Assembly (NCBI GenBank): GCA_023055355.1 | Contig: JALJCS010000015.1 | Location: 19,147,516 to 19,211,515 of the forward strand | DNA from: Agelaius tricolor | Lineage: Eukaryota > Chordata > Aves > Passeriformes > Icteridae | Direction of reading: 5' to 3' | Length of the DNA stretch: 64,000 nucleotides | Shown here: positions 35,388 to 46,559 of the stretch, in pieces | Layout of the letters: every line of letters starts with the position of its first letter | Position numbering within the stretch: the stretch's first letter is position 1 | Translations under genes and position numbers: made by a program | The notes under the pieces: model-generated | The model's database searches: none | What the model was told of the DNA's origin: nothing | Seen by the model: only the letters and a program-made list of their open reading frames with translations

Positions 35388-35880
35388 ATCATAGAATGGT
35401 TTGAGTTGGAAGAGACTTAAAAATCATCTCATTCACCCTCTGCCATGGACAGGGACACCTTCCACTGTCCCAAATGGCTCCAAGCCCCATCCAGCCTGGC
35501 CTTGGACACTTCCAGGAATCCAGGGGCAGCCACCTGTGCCAGGGCCTCACAAAGAAGAATTTCTTCCTGGTATCCAATGCAAGCCTCTTCTTTTCCACTG
35601 TGAAGCCATTCCCCCTTGTCCTGTCACTCCAGCTCCTGATGAAGGATCCCACTCCAGCTTCCTCATAGCCTTTGCAGATACTGGGAGGTGCTGTGAGGTC
35701 TCCACACAATTTTCTTTTCTCCAAGCTGAGCAGTCCCATCTTTCTCAGCCTGTCTTCACAGAGGAGATGCTTTAGTCCCCTTATCAACTTTGTGGCCTCA
35801 TCTGGACTTTTCCCAACAGCCCCATGTTCTTCTACTGGGGGCACCAGAACAGGGTATCAGGTGGGGTCTCACAGGAGCAG
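35388..35880 (-). mobile_element. CR1 LINE 3' fragment, longest copy
   Basis: Antisense CR1 of about 490 bp from 'catcatagaatggtttgagt' through 'cagggacaccttccactgtc', 'cactccagctcctgatgaag', 'ttttctccaagctgagcagt', 'ttatcaactttgtggcctca' and 'cccatgttcttctactgggg'. The left part of the unit reaches into the CR1 open-reading-frame end/3' region, further 5' than the other copies here. The right boundary is approximate. Confidence 0.88.
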
Positions 35881-36289
35881 AATCCCCTCCCCTGGCCTGT
35901 TCTCAGGTTGGTTTTCAGGTGGAACAGGGAAGGGAGCTCTCCTCCATTTAATTCTCTGCAGGACTACCATGACCACCCAATCCAACCCTGCACAGCTCAG
36001 GCGTACAGAGAAAGGCACAACAAGAAGTGAGAGAAAGTAGAGATGACAAAAGCCAACTTTTCCTATTTTATCTGTTTACCTTTAGGGAGGTGGATGCTTT
36101 CTGGTACCCAGTCCTCACTCCTGGTTGGGTTTCTGCTGTGCTGAGGGATGGGTGCAGCAGCAGCTGGGACACAGGGCAGGACAGCACCAGCTTCTGCAGG
36201 GGATGAAGAGCTCCTTACACACTGTGAGATCCCAAATCCATCACATGGAGCCTAATGAGGGGGCTGAGCCAGGCCAAATACAACTGTTT
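35881..36289. other. Intergenic, possibly CR1-flanking
   Basis: Transition from the CR1 copy into single-copy DNA. Some of the first 100 bp could still be CR1. No gene seen. Confidence 0.4.
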
Positions 36290-36745
36290 AACAGTTTATT
36301 TTAACCATCCAATGAGAGCAAAACAACTTAAAGGATTCATGCTGCCAACAATCTTTTCCTTTTTTTTCTCTTCTTCCCCTCCTTGCATGGCATTTGTTAG
36401 AAATCAGGATTTTTCTTAACTAAATGTCTTGTGGTCTCCTTAGCTTTGTTTCTTAACAGGCTTGTCTTTATGTTAGTTTTCTTTGGCTTCCCAATAGAAG
36501 AGTAACAGATTTCTTTTGAAGTTTTTATTGATGAATGAGCTCCTATAAATAACTCTCTGTGGCAGCAGCTTGATCTCAGAGTTTACTCTGGAATAATAGT
36601 AGCAATGGGAATGGAGGAAATTTATGGCAGCATGACATGAAATAGTTTAATGGGCTTCATACTGTTTAACTTAATCTTTACAGATGTAAAAACAGAAATA
36701 CAATTATTGTAACAACTATTATTACATATTGCTCTTCTAAGGAAA
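36290..36745. promoter_or_regulatory. Candidate conserved noncoding element
   Basis: AT-rich unique block with 'caactgtttaacagtttatt' (imperfect palindrome around GTTTAAC), 'tttttattgatgaatgagct', 'cctataaataactctc' and 'caattattgtaacaactatt'. HOX/PBX- and SOX-like words cluster, and there is no coding frame. Inferred from composition and locus only. Confidence 0.3.
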
Positions 36746-37599
36746 ACAGAAACTCAGTAAGCAATTGGAGATAGGTAGTGAAGAATTAGGGGGTCCAGCT
36801 CACCGTGGATTTGGGAATTACTGGGTTGGGCCAGTGGATTTGCAAAGGCTCATCTGGAGAGCTCTGGGAAGGATGGGTCTTGCAGGTAGGATTTGGCACT
36901 GCCATGGAAAGCTGAAGCACGGGATGGAGGTGCTGGAAGCTGCTGGAACCAGTAGAAGTGGTGGAGCTCTGACTTTGGAAGGAGAAGAAATCAACCCTGT
37001 GCTTTGTTCCACGGCCCCTTATTCCACCTGTGTGCTTGGGGAGGAGCTGATCCCAAACCCACCAAAGGCAATGGCGGGGCTTGGACACATCCCTTGTGCC
37101 CTGCAGCCCCATGAGGGGCACAGCTGGAATCCTCCCACTCCAGGAGCAGAAACACCCCACTCACAGCAACCAAAGGATGGGAAGGATGGAGGGAGATCAT
37201 CAAAAGTCACCTGATAGAAGAGAATTTAACTATTTGTCACATGTCTGCTCATCACGGGTTTGCTCAGATCTCTCAGACAATGTCACTTTAGGCAAAGGTG
37301 ACCCAGATGTGCCTCTTTAAGCTGTGGAAGCTTAGGAAAGTGAAAATTTTCTGTCTAAAAAAACCCATAAAAATTTTCATAAATTTCTTCATAAAAATTT
37401 TCTGTCTAAATATCCAATCCAGAGGCCAGCTGGCATTTCACCCAGCCCAGCATCCAGCTGGGGGATGTTTGAACCAATGTGCAAGAGGTGGGTGTAAAAT
37501 CCAGTATCAGAATTCCTAGGAAAGGTCACAAGACCTAATCCAAACCTGAGATTTGGCTGGTGCCCAAGCCCAGCTCCATTTGCTTCTCAGTGCTTTGCA
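36746..37599. other. Intergenic, no gene seen
   Basis: Contains a small A/T-rich imperfect repeat around 37360-37405 ('cataaaaattttc' type). The 149-residue plus-strand frame 36765-37214 overlaps three minus-strand frames of similar size and shows no domain. Confidence 0.5.
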
Positions 37600-38520
37600 A
37601 AGAGCTTGGGTAAATATTGAAACATGTTGGTGCTCTGCGTAATTTCTGTAAGAAAAAAAAGCTGACAGCTTTTGTTTCCTTCTTGAGGGAGCATTATTTG
37701 AAACCAAACTGCTTTGGTGAAAATGATCAGCATTGTGCATTTCCAACTGTCTGTTCAGTGGGAAATTTGTATCCTCCAATCCACAGAAATCGCCCGTGCG
37801 AGAAAGAGCTCGCAAATTCTCCCTCGATTTCCAAAAATGTGGGAAAGTTTATTTATTTCTCCATGCATTCCTGATTCGCAATGTGCTCTCTAAAAATGTC
37901 CCTAAGATTTAGGCTAACCGAGCTCATGCTAAATTTAGCAACTATATTTTAAATAAACATTCTTTACGCTTTGCTGAGCCGGCTTTGAAGCTGGCTTAAA
38001 ACAAATGGTGCTCGCATGAACACGAGCAATGTTTGACTTTGGCCTAAGAGAACATCTGAATAAGTAATAATGTATTATTCACTGTAATCCGAAAATGAGA
38101 TTTTAGAGGTCTCACTCAGTCAATTTAGGAGAGATTCCTGTGAGGGATAGCCTGGATTATTTCTGGAAGGGTCCGTTCTGTTCTCTGTGACCACACACAA
38201 CTTCCTTTTGGTGTCTTGTTAGACACTGGAGCTGCGAGGCTCAGGGAAATCAGCTGTGACTTAGCACGCACTGCATTTGAGGAATCTAGCCCATTTTAAA
38301 GCACTTAATGATTTGTCTGGATAAAGCACTAAAAATATACTGTGGGGAGCAATTATGCAACGTCCAGACTGATGGATTGCATAACCTCATAGACCTTTTC
38401 CATCTGTAACTTCTCTCATTCTGTGATCTTGTCTTCTTGGTCTTTCACTTCAAATCAAATATGTGATCTGTTTAATATCCTGAATGCTGTCTCCTGGGAG
38501 ATCTCTTCTCTGGCTATGTG
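37600..38520. promoter_or_regulatory. Candidate enhancer block in the FOXL1 downstream desert
   Basis: About 900 bp of unique AT-rich DNA that keeps isolated CpGs ('cgcccgtgcgagaaagagct', 'aaccgagctcatgctaaatt', 'ctcgcatgaacacgagcaat'), unusual outside islands and a frequent trait of constrained elements. It includes 'gagccggctttgaagctggc' (inverted-repeat-like) and 'taataatgtattattcac' (palindromic TAATAATGTATTATT-type core). No gene or repeat is seen. Likely target would be FOXL1 or FOXC2, by proximity. Confidence 0.38.
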
Positions 38521-41218
38521 GGGCTATGAATCAAGTGAGGAAGCAGATCCTTCTTCCCTTTTTTGCTTTGGGAATTGACTGCTCCTCACACCAGGCTTAG
38601 GAGCAGCCAGCAGGAAGCCAGCGGGTTTTGGTGTGGAAAGGGATGGTCCATCCTTCGGGTGTTTCCTGTGGTAAGGAATGGACAGAGAATTAACTTTTAA
38701 AATGGGGGTAGGAGAAGAGGCTACAGAGTCCCTCAGATGTGTGGAACCTTGGAATCAGGCATGGACAGCCACACCTTGAGTGACAAACCCTGAAAGCAGC
38801 TTCTGCACATGCTTAAATACTTGATTATATTTTATCCATGCTATGAGACCAACTTTAGGAGAACACACACTGAGCCTATTTAAAGACTGGAAGCCCCATT
38901 TATGAGGAATTAAACTCCGGAATTATTTTAATATGCCCAACTTTCAGTTCCCCTCATAGGAAACTCACGCTTGGAGCAAAGCCCCTCTGGGAACCAAACT
39001 CCTCTGTGATCTCCCTCCTCCTAGGAGTTAAAATTGGCTGCAGAGCTGGGAGAGGAGAAACCTTTGCTGGGTTGGGAGAGGTCATTCCTCTGCAGAGGAA
39101 GGGGAAGGCATCTCCATCGCCCACACAGGCAGTGCGCTGTTTATCCTGCATCCCAGGCTGCTTCCACTTCTCCCCACTATTCCACACTGGTGTTTATAGC
39201 CAGCCCTGAGAGGTTGGGAAAGCCAGGAGGAGGAAGATAGCAGGGATGAGTGAAGTTCTGGGTGGCAGTTCTGTGCTTGGCAGCTGGTTTTGTGCCTTGT
39301 GAAGCAGGTGTGAAACCATTGGCACCGATTCCTTGCAGCTCCTCAGGTCCTTGATGATTCCCTGGCACCAAAATCCACGTGGATATGGAGAGGATTAAAG
39401 GATGCTCAGCCCCATGCAAAGGGCAGGAATTGGTGAATTGACTGCACACTCATTGCTCTGCTGTTGTTTTTACTGTGTGTTTTTATTTTATGTTTTCACT
39501 GTATGTTTTTATTGTACCATGACTTCTCCCCTCTCTATAAACAGATGACGTGCAGAAGCCGTGTGTGGTTACTCATCCAGCCTGCTGGCAATGAGACCCT
39601 TTTTCTTAGTATTTATCTCCTGTTACAGCACTGGCCTGATCCCAATTAATTCCAAATTGCCCCTCAGAACTGCTCACCGGGTTCTGAGCTCATTGGAGTT
39701 AGTGTCACTTTTGTGCAGAGCATGTTAAGTTTACTAATTTCACTCCCTCGAGCGAAACCAAAATCAAGCTCAATGTGGCTTTTAAAGGCTGCAGCTGCAC
39801 TTGGTCCCACTCCACTCCACCAAAACAGAAATAAGATCAAATGTCAAAGCAAAGCTTCACAAAGAAACAAATTCCCATTGCGTAGAAAAAGCTGGGTCTC
39901 CAAAAAAAAAAGTGTCTGTGATAAAAATATACATCGTGTATTAAACTGAGACTCACTTTTTTCACCACTAAAAAACTGCTCTTGTGCAGAAAGGGCTCAG
40001 ACAGGGAGGGGTCCCACGTGTGTGAGTAGGAAAGGAATAAAAGCCCTGTTTGCAGGTCCAAAAAGGTATTTTGGGGCTGGAATAGGAGCTGAGAGGTGAC
40101 AAAACTGGGGGTCACAGCTGGGAGGCCAAGTCAGGAGAAAGGGAAACAGAGGAGCTGAAGACAGGTTAAAAGTGGTGACTGAGAGCATGAATATCCAATT
40201 TTGGGGGGTGAAACCTTTCCATGGGCCTGGCTGTGGGGACACCAGGGATGCAGGGTCCCTCCCTGTGGGAAGGGCTTGATGGAGACCCATCAAACAATTC
40301 CTGGGAGGGAGCATCAGCCTCCCACCCCAGCCCGAGCCCAAATCAGCACACAGGGGGTGCAGGGGGGATCTGAGGGCTCTGCTGGGCTCATTTTCCTCCT
40401 CCTGCAGCCTCCTGTGGGTGATGTCAGGGCCAGCCTGGAATGGAACCTCCTGGCCAGGTGACCCCCTCTGCACCTGGCACCTGTCCCTAATGCCACCCAG
40501 GGCCAGGAGTGGCACACAGGGACATTGAACCCTCTCAGCTCTCAGCCAGCCCTGGGAATTATGCTGGGGACTGAGCAGTGACACCTTCACAACCTTTTGC
40601 AAGTGTTTCTTCGCTTTCTCATTCAGTGCCAGAACTTTAAACAACTCAATAGACATTCAAACAGCAGCTGCCAGAAATAGGAAGTTAATAAAATAAAGTC
40701 TGTCTTGCAAATCTGATTTTAAAAAATAAAATATATTTTTTATTGTCTTTCTATTGAGAAGTTCCAGCTCAGCCAATCCAGGGATCTGCCTGTGAGCATC
40801 CTTTTTTTGGGAAGCTAAATAACAATTCTCACCTTTTGGAGATTTTCTGTCCTTCCCCATGTGAGAGCTCTTTGTCTTGGGCTGAAATGAGCAACCCTGG
40901 TCCAAACATCAAGGAATTGATGCCAACCTTCCTCTGCAAAAACTGAACCAAAACTCACCTGAAACCCCCACATTTTCAATATCCAGGTGCTCATTTAAGA
41001 GCAAGCTTTGCTTTTGAGACAGGGTGGGATGAAAGAAGGGGAAGAAAAGGAGGAACAATCATTTGGGGAAAGATTTCATCAGTTTCAAGGAACAGGCAAT
41101 TTCCCAGGAGCTTATTTGTAGCCTCTTCCATTTCTTTGGGGCCCATCACGTCAGCAGCAGGCCCCACTCCTCCATCCTCCAGCACAAGCCAAGAGGTGTT
41201 TCATATCACACCAGCCAC
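38521..41218. other. Intergenic, no gene seen
   Basis: Single-copy DNA downstream of the proposed FOXL1 3' end. The largest frame, 219 residues on the minus strand (39997-40656), has no recognised domain and varied composition, so it is not called. Confidence 0.5.
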
Positions 41219-42326
41219 AATCCTGAACAAAAATACCTTTATTGGATATAGGTTTAGTTTCAGAATGAAAATTGAGAATATAATTTTTTTTCCCCAAAAG
41301 GGCATTTATCCACGAATATACAAAAAGCCTCTATTTACGGCAAACAAAAATACAAAATATTCCTTATTTCTTGCAGTGTGTCAGGATTCTTCCTTCTTTA
41401 CAAAAAAAAAAACTTTAGAAACATTGCTGATGTTTCTTTTTATCTTTTTTTCTGGTATTTCTCCTGGCCTCCACAACCCTGCCTCAGTCGTTTTTGGTCA
41501 GAAGAAACCAATCCCAGTAAGAGTTGGAACAAGACAAATTTTCATGTTTGCACATCCATCCCCTTTTTTTTGGCCACATCCGTGAGCAGAAGCTCTGTGG
41601 GGATACTCCAAAGCACCAGTGCTGAGCAGGAAACCAGTTCCACCCCATGCTGGGTCAAAGCAAGCAGGAATATTCAGGATGAGCCTGGATTGCTTGGTCT
41701 GCCATGAGTTCAGCTCCAGTTACCCACTGGGAGGACTGGGCCAGTGGGGAATATCAGGAATTATCATGTGCCTGTGGGTATTGATGGCAAAATTACGAGC
41801 ATTATTAATATCTGTGGGTATTAATAATGGCAAAACAAAATGATGGCAAAACAAAATGATGGCAAAACAAATCTCAGCCTCCTCCCCCCGGTATGGGGCT
41901 TGGCTTTCAAAGGAAAAAGAAAAGAAAACAGAGACCTGAAGGGCTCGGGGGGGAAACCTGCTCTGAGGAACCTGAGGGATGCAAAGACTAAAGGTGCAGA
42001 GCAAAGCCCACGGGGCTTGGGGCCAGCGTGGGGCTGCCTCTGCCTCCACCGCCCACGGGAGCACAAAGCCGCTTTTTACCTTCCAAAGTCGCTCTGGCAG
42101 GGGGTGGGAGGCACCCGCCCAAAGAGAGTCCGCAGCAAAACGCGCCTTGAAAATGCCCTGAAATCCTGAGTCACCTTTAAAACATCGCTTTGGGGCGGGG
42201 GGGGGGGGGGGATTTTTTAGGTCTTTACCCGCGTGGTGAGGTCTGAGTCCGATCTCCCCCTCCCACCGCGCCCCCCGCAGCAGCGCTCGGGGCCGGGGGC
42301 GCGTTGATTGCAGGGGAGGGGGGCAG
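41219..42326 (-). other. Inferred FOXL1 3' untranslated region
   Basis: From the FOXL1 stop codon down to the poly(A) signal near 41240 is about 1.1 kb with no credible coding frame. It holds AT-rich patches, a three-unit 17-bp repeat at about 41825-41870 ('atggcaaaacaaa' motif) and a G run of 15 at 42197-42211 (C-rich on the transcript strand). Extent is inferred from the poly(A) signal alone; transcript data would settle it. Confidence 0.4.
41238..41243 (-). terminator. Candidate FOXL1 poly(A) signal
   Basis: Plus-strand TTTATT is AATAAA on the minus strand, within 'tccaataaaggtatttttg'. A GT-rich segment ('ttgtggctggtgtgatatg') follows within about 35 nt downstream on the minus strand, as expected for a cleavage site. 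It is the best-supported candidate below the FOXL1 stop. Confidence 0.5.
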
Positions 42327-43300
42327 CTACTGGAAATTAAACACCGCCTCGGAGAAGGGCAGCGGGAAGCAGGAGAGGAAGGGGATGCCGATGTGGTAAA
42401 GCCTCCCGTGCACCTGGGAGTCGAGCATGAGCGAAACGTTGAGGGCCGGCCCGAAGGCGCCGCCGGCCACCAGCGATCCGCCGCGGCAGCCGCCGGGGCT
42501 GGCCCGGGCCGCCTTGGGCGCTGCCCCGGGCGGCGGCGGCCGCAGCCCCTGGGCCAGGATGCTCTCGATGCTGAAGCTGCGGCCCCGGGGAACGCTCTTG
42601 TGCGGCGGGGCGGCGGCGGGGGGCACCGGGGCCGGGGGACAAGGCGCTGTCCCCTCAGCCGGCCGCGGCACCGCCGCGTCCCCCTTGGCCCGCTTGGGCT
42701 CGACGGGGCGGGCGGGCGGCCCCGGCTGCTCGGTGCCCTTGGCGTCCGGCGGGGTCGCGGCTTTGGGCTTCCTCTTCCTGCGGCGGTAGTTGCCGTTCTC
42801 GAACATGTCCAGGCAGCGCGGGTCCAGGGTCCAGTAGCTGCCCTTGCCGGGCCGGCCCTTCTCGCGGGGCACCTTGACGAAGCAATCGTTGAGAGAGAGG
42901 TTGTGGCGGATGCTGTTCTGCCAGCCCTGCTTGTTGTCGTGGTAGAAGGGGAAGCGGTCCATGATGAACTGGTAGATGCCGCTCAGGGTCACCTTCTGCT
43001 CCGGAGCCTCTTTGATGGCCATGGCGATGAGGGCGATGTAGCTGTAGGGGGGTTTCTGAGGGGGGTCCTGCCGGGACATCGCTGCCCCGGGGGTGAAGCC
43101 GAGAGCGGCGGGCAGGTAAACCATGGACGGGCTGCCCAGGGGGGACAGGTGGCTGCCGTAGATGTGGCTCATCGCAGCTCCGCGTCTTGCCCCTCGGAGC
43201 CGAGCGAAGCAGGAACGTGGGACGAGTCCACCGGGGAGCTGTTTGTGCGAGCTCAGCTCCCAGCCCTGCCTGAAGGAGCTCGCTCTGCCTCTGTCCCTGC
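42180..43300. promoter_or_regulatory. CpG island over FOXL1
   Basis: Dense CG dinucleotides and high GC span the whole FOXL1 coding region and end sharply at the poly(A) tract at 43313. FOX genes commonly lie in such unmethylated islands, which act as Polycomb-regulated developmental promoters; that role is inferred here. Confidence 0.7.
42327..43172 (-). CDS. FOXL1: Forkhead box protein L1
   Basis: Sequence-specific DNA-binding transcription factor of mesenchyme (in mammals, gut subepithelial cells), acting in the nucleus. One intronless frame encodes 281 residues. The forkhead domain covers about residues 38-132: '[13 protein letters not shown]', recognition helix '[13 protein letters not shown]' (about 84-96), wing 'KGSYWTLDP', and a basic tail 'YRRRKRKPK' that serves as nuclear signal. 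The middle is Pro/Ala-rich. A conserved '[11 protein letters not shown]' (about 200-210) resembles the Groucho/TLE-binding Eh1-type motif. The C-terminus ends 'SEAVFNFQ'. The start '[15 protein letters not shown]' aligns in character with mammalian FOXL1 'MSHL' and has G at -3. The protein is shorter than human FOXL1 (about 345 aa), the loss being between domain and C-terminus. It is the terminal gene of the FOX cluster, 8 kb downstream of co-oriented FOXC2. FOXL1 identity is favoured over other FOX classes by the '[18 protein letters not shown]' segment and synteny. Confidence 0.97.
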   Translation of the reverse strand: MSHIYGSHLSPLGSPSMVYLPAALGFTPGAAMSRQDPPQKPPYSYIALIAMAIKEAPEQKVTLSGIYQFIMDRFPFYHDNKQGWQNSIRHNLSLNDCFVKVPREKGRPGKGSYWTLDPRCLDMFENGNYRRRKRKPKAATPPDAKGTEQPGPPARPVEPKRAKGDAAVPRPAEGTAPCPPAPVPPAAAPPHKSVPRGRSFSIESILAQGLRPPPPGAAPKAARASPGGCRGGSLVAGGAFGPALNVSLMLDSQVHGRLYHIGIPFLSCFPLPFSEAVFNFQ

Positions 43301-43308
43301 TTCATAGC

Positions 43309-43312
<4 letters not shown>

Positions 43313-43341
<29 letters not shown>

Positions 43342-43358
43342 GGAGGAAAAAAAAAAAA
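43313..43358 (+). repeat. Poly(A)-rich tract upstream of FOXL1
   Basis: Long A runs split by 'ggggagg', 140-190 bp upstream of the FOXL1 start codon. On the transcribed strand it is poly(T). It marks the abrupt edge of the CpG island and may act as a nucleosome-excluding tract. Confidence 0.85.
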
Positions 43359-43359
43359 G

Positions 43360-43700
43360 TTAAATAATTGTTGTAAGTTTGCTATTATATGTTGACTTAG
43401 CGCTGGAAAATAAATTGTCTCTGATAAACAGTCGTTTGTGTTCTCAGCCCACCCACATTAATTAAAATTTCATTGCTACAAAACTCCGAGCTCTCTCCAC
43501 GTGTCTCTCTGGTACCAGCCAATGGTCTCCGGGTTATTCCTTCATTTGTTTATAGAATTAGTCTGTTGATAAGTCTGCCCACCCAAGTCGAATCAAGCTG
43601 TGTTTATTTGGAAAAATTTCCGGGCACCCAATATATAAACGCACTGATCTGATGTTTGAAATATCACGTCCACCCTTTGACGCTGTAAGCACACACAGCA
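43360..43700 (-). promoter_or_regulatory. Candidate FOXL1 proximal promoter/enhancer with forkhead sites
   Basis: Unique sequence 190-530 bp upstream of the FOXL1 ATG. It contains forkhead-type words GATAAACA (43423-43430), TGTTTATA (43547-43554), TGTTTATT (43601-43608) and ATATAAAC (43633-43640). It also has a CCAAT box (43519-43523) and a TATATAA (43632-43638) usable in either direction. The cluster suggests forkhead regulation, possibly by FOXL1 itself or FOXC2/FOXF1. Which element is the true promoter cannot be told without a mapped start site. Confidence 0.5.
43519..43523 (+). promoter_or_regulatory. CCAAT box upstream of FOXL1
   Basis: CCAAT within 'accagccaatggtctcc', on the plus strand, about 350 bp upstream of the FOXL1 ATG. 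NF-Y sites work in both orientations. Weak evidence alone, but it lies within the cluster of forkhead words. Confidence 0.4.
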
Positions 43701-44989
43701 GAGCAGGATGTTCACTGCTGGAGCTGGGGAGCAGCGGGCAGGGATCCCCGCAGCCAAACTGGGGCGTTCAACAACACAAAAATTCAAAAAAAAAAAAATT
43801 CAAAAAAATTGAAGAAAGGAAGAGAAAGGGGTGGATGAGGGGAGGAAGCAGAGCTGCGATGGAGAGGAAGGAAAAGGGAAGGGGGGGGATCAGGTGTGGA
43901 GGGGTCCTTGGCACTTCCCGCTCCCGGGGAGACCCCCGGGGAGGGCGAAGGGGGACCCCCGGTGCAGCCCCCTGGCAGCAGGGGCAGACTGCAGCAAAAG
44001 GGGAATTTGGCAGGCCCGGGGAGGAGGGTCAGTATTTGTGAATGCGGGCCTGTTGCTTTATATTATGTACTTTCCTGTTTATAACAAGGAGGGGGATTAT
44101 AACAACTTTACAAGTGCACACAGCTGGCCGGTGCTTACATTAGGAATTTGTGATGCTCTTTTTCTGTATAAACGTCCAGGTTTGGGGCTGTGTTTTCTGT
44201 TGTCGGATTTTTTTTCTTTCTTTTTTTTTTTTTTAATTTACTGACGTAACAGCTTTAATCCGAGGCCCCGAGGGATTCCGATGCAGTTGGAGGTGTCGCC
44301 TGTGTCCCCAGTCCCCCCGCGGGTTTAGACCTGTCCTGTGGAGCATCTTTTCTCCGAGGGAGGGAAGAAGAGGCCTGAGGGGGACCCTTTTCTCCTTCAA
44401 AGAGAAGCATCCCAACAGCACAGCAGCTCCCACGGGCCTGCTGCGATTTTTACCTGGCAGGGGAGGAGGTAAAAGCCGAGCTCCGGCTGTCCCCCAGCAG
44501 CGCCCTGCCCTGGCCATGCCATCCCCGCATTTCCCTGCAAGTTCCGCTTCACCCGGGGGGGGTTTCTGGCCCAGCGTCGCTCCCCTGTCAGGAGAAGGAT
44601 TTTTCATCCCCCGGCTAAAACCCAGCGCGATGCTGTGAAGCTCCGGATGGGTCCCGAAAGCTGCAAATCGCCAGGAGAGCCTGGGAACCGCAGCCGGGGT
44701 GCGCGGGGAGGCGGCTTCTCGGGCGGGGGTGTGGGGGTGTCCCCTCTCCCCTCTCACTGGCTGAGCCCACGCGTGGGAGGAGGGGAATTCACCCCTCTAC
44801 CACCGCCCTCGCCCGTAACTCCGCACCCCTCCCGCGCCCTGCGCACCCCCGGCAGCTGCAGCACCCACCCGCCGTGCCAAAAGCGCGATAAAGCCCCAAA
44901 GAAATAAAGAGAGAGGTGAAAGGAGGGATTTGGGGAGCAGCACCCAGCCCCGGGCAGCCCCCCCGCCCCTGGAGCATCCTCACCAGGGA
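43701..44989. other. FOXL1-FOXC2 intergenic, no gene seen
   Basis: GC-rich single-copy DNA with a T-rich tract at about 44212-44235. Minus-strand frame 44233-44757 (174 residues) and others are GC-driven and domainless. Confidence 0.5.
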
Positions 44990-45031
44990 GGGATGGGATG
45001 GGATGGGATGGGATGGGATGGGATGGGATGG
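44990..45031 (+). repeat. (GGGAT)n microsatellite
   Basis: About eight perfect GGGAT units. The G-triplet spacing could allow G-quadruplex formation on the plus strand. Confidence 0.95.
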
Positions 45032-45100
45032 AGCAGAGCGCGGCTGCTCTGAGCCGCCCCGAGCATCCTCAGAGCAGCGGCCGAGGGTCTCCCCCCCCCC

Positions 45101-45126
45101 TCCTCCTCCTCCTCCTCCTCCTCCTC
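45101..45126 (+). repeat. (TCC)n microsatellite
   Basis: A run of C followed by nine TCC/TCC-like units, a homopyrimidine tract about 70 bp right of the GGGAT array. Confidence 0.93.
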
Positions 45127-45699
45127 TCCCCACCTCGGGGAGTCCCCCGCTCCTTGAGCCACTCCAGGCACGGATTAGCAGAACAATAAATACTCGCGTG
45201 TAGGGCAGGAACAGTCCCAGGGCTCCCGCTCTCTCCCCGAGCTCCCTCCCCCAGCCAAATTCTCGCTTCCTCCCTTGTTTTCCCCTCTTGGCGGTGGGAA
45301 ATCCTTGGAGGCGGGGATGCGGCTTTTCCCTCCGTTCCTTTTTCCCAGCTCTGTGTTATCCCTGTTATCCCTTTCCTGCCGGCGGCATCGCTGGAGCTCT
45401 TCAGCCGCGTTATCCGCACGGGATCAGCCTCCGAGAGGGAAAAGAGACAGAGGGGGGGTTCTCGGTGCTGTTGGTTCCGTCGCTCTTTCCCCAAACTGAA
45501 AAAAAAACCAACCAAAAAAAAAAAAAGAAAAAGAAACAAAAACCCACCAAAACAAATAAACAACGCGGCGATGGAGGCGCTCCTGGATGGGTTTCCCCTC
45601 CTCTCTCCAGCTGACGAGCCCCTTTTAAAGCAGCAGCGAGGAGAGGTCCCGCCCGGAGCCCCCGGCGGGAGCAGGGCGCGAATGAGCTCTCCCCGTTCC

Positions 45700-46500
45700 T
45701 GCTGCATCCCGGGAAATAGGGGAAAAAGGGTGGAAATCAGGGATTCCCAATCCTGCTGCACCTAAGGATTGCGGGAGCAGGGGTGGAAATCAGGGATTCC
45801 CAGTCTCGAGGGGAAGAAGGGGTGTGAATTAAAGCTCCCCTTTACTGCTGCATCCCGGGAAACAGCGGGGGAAAGGGTGGAAATCAGGGATTCCCAATCT
45901 TGCATCCCAGTCTTGAGGGGAAGAAGGGTGTGAATTGGAGCTCCCGTTTTCTGATCCATGCAGGGAAATGGGGAAGAAGGGGTGTAAATCAGTGATCACC
46001 CCATTCCTGATCCATGCCGGGAAATGGGGAAGAAGGGGTGTAAATCAGTGATCACCCATTCCTGATCCATGCCGGGAAATGGGGAAGAAGGGGTGTAAAT
46101 CAGTGATCACCATTCCTGATCCATGCCGGGAAATGGGGAAGAGGGGGGGGGTAAATCAGTGATCACCCATTCCTGATCCATGCTGGGATATGAGGAAAAG
46201 GGGGTGTAAATCAGTGATCACCCATTCCTGATCCATGCTGGGAAATGAGGAAAAGGGGGTGTAAATCAGTGATCACCCATTCCTGATCCATGCCGGGAAA
46301 TGGGGGGAGCAGGCCAAAAATCAGAGGTCCCCACTCCTTCTGCATCACAACTTTGGGAGCAACAAGGGCTGTAAATCAGCGATCCCCACTCCTGCATTAG
46401 TCCTGCCCGGGGGTAATGGGGGTGTAAAACCGAGGTCCCTATTCCTGCTTCATTGAGGGAAATGGGGGAAGGAGGGGTGTAAACCAGAGCTCCCCATTCC
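45700..46500 (+). repeat. Minisatellite block A, about 55-bp units
   Basis: Around 12 units. The central, most regular ones follow 'gggaaatggggaagaagggg', 'tgtaaatcagtgatcaccca' and 'ttcctgatccatgcc' (45960-46310). The outer units are diverged ('ggaaatcagggattcccaat'). Each unit starts at a 'catgccggga' or 'catcccggga' word also found in block B, so the two blocks probably share ancestry. Confidence 0.9.
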
Positions 46501-46559
46501 TGTTGCACCCCAGGGTGTGGGGAGCAGGGCAAAAAACAGTGATCCCCTCTCCTGCCCCA

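Noticed and set aside
36765..37214. 149-residue plus-strand frame
   Set aside because: Overlaps three equally long minus-strand frames; no domain or codon signal.
39997..40656. 219-residue minus-strand frame in the desert
   Set aside because: No domain, biased Pro/Leu/Ser composition typical of chance frames, and no splice or promoter context.
42393..43307. 304-residue plus-strand frame antisense to FOXL1
   Set aside because: Same effect of third-position GC in the FOXL1 coding strand. No recognisable domain.
44990..45031. Telomere-like repeat
   Set aside because: The unit is GGGAT, a pentamer, not TTAGGG; ordinary microsatellite.
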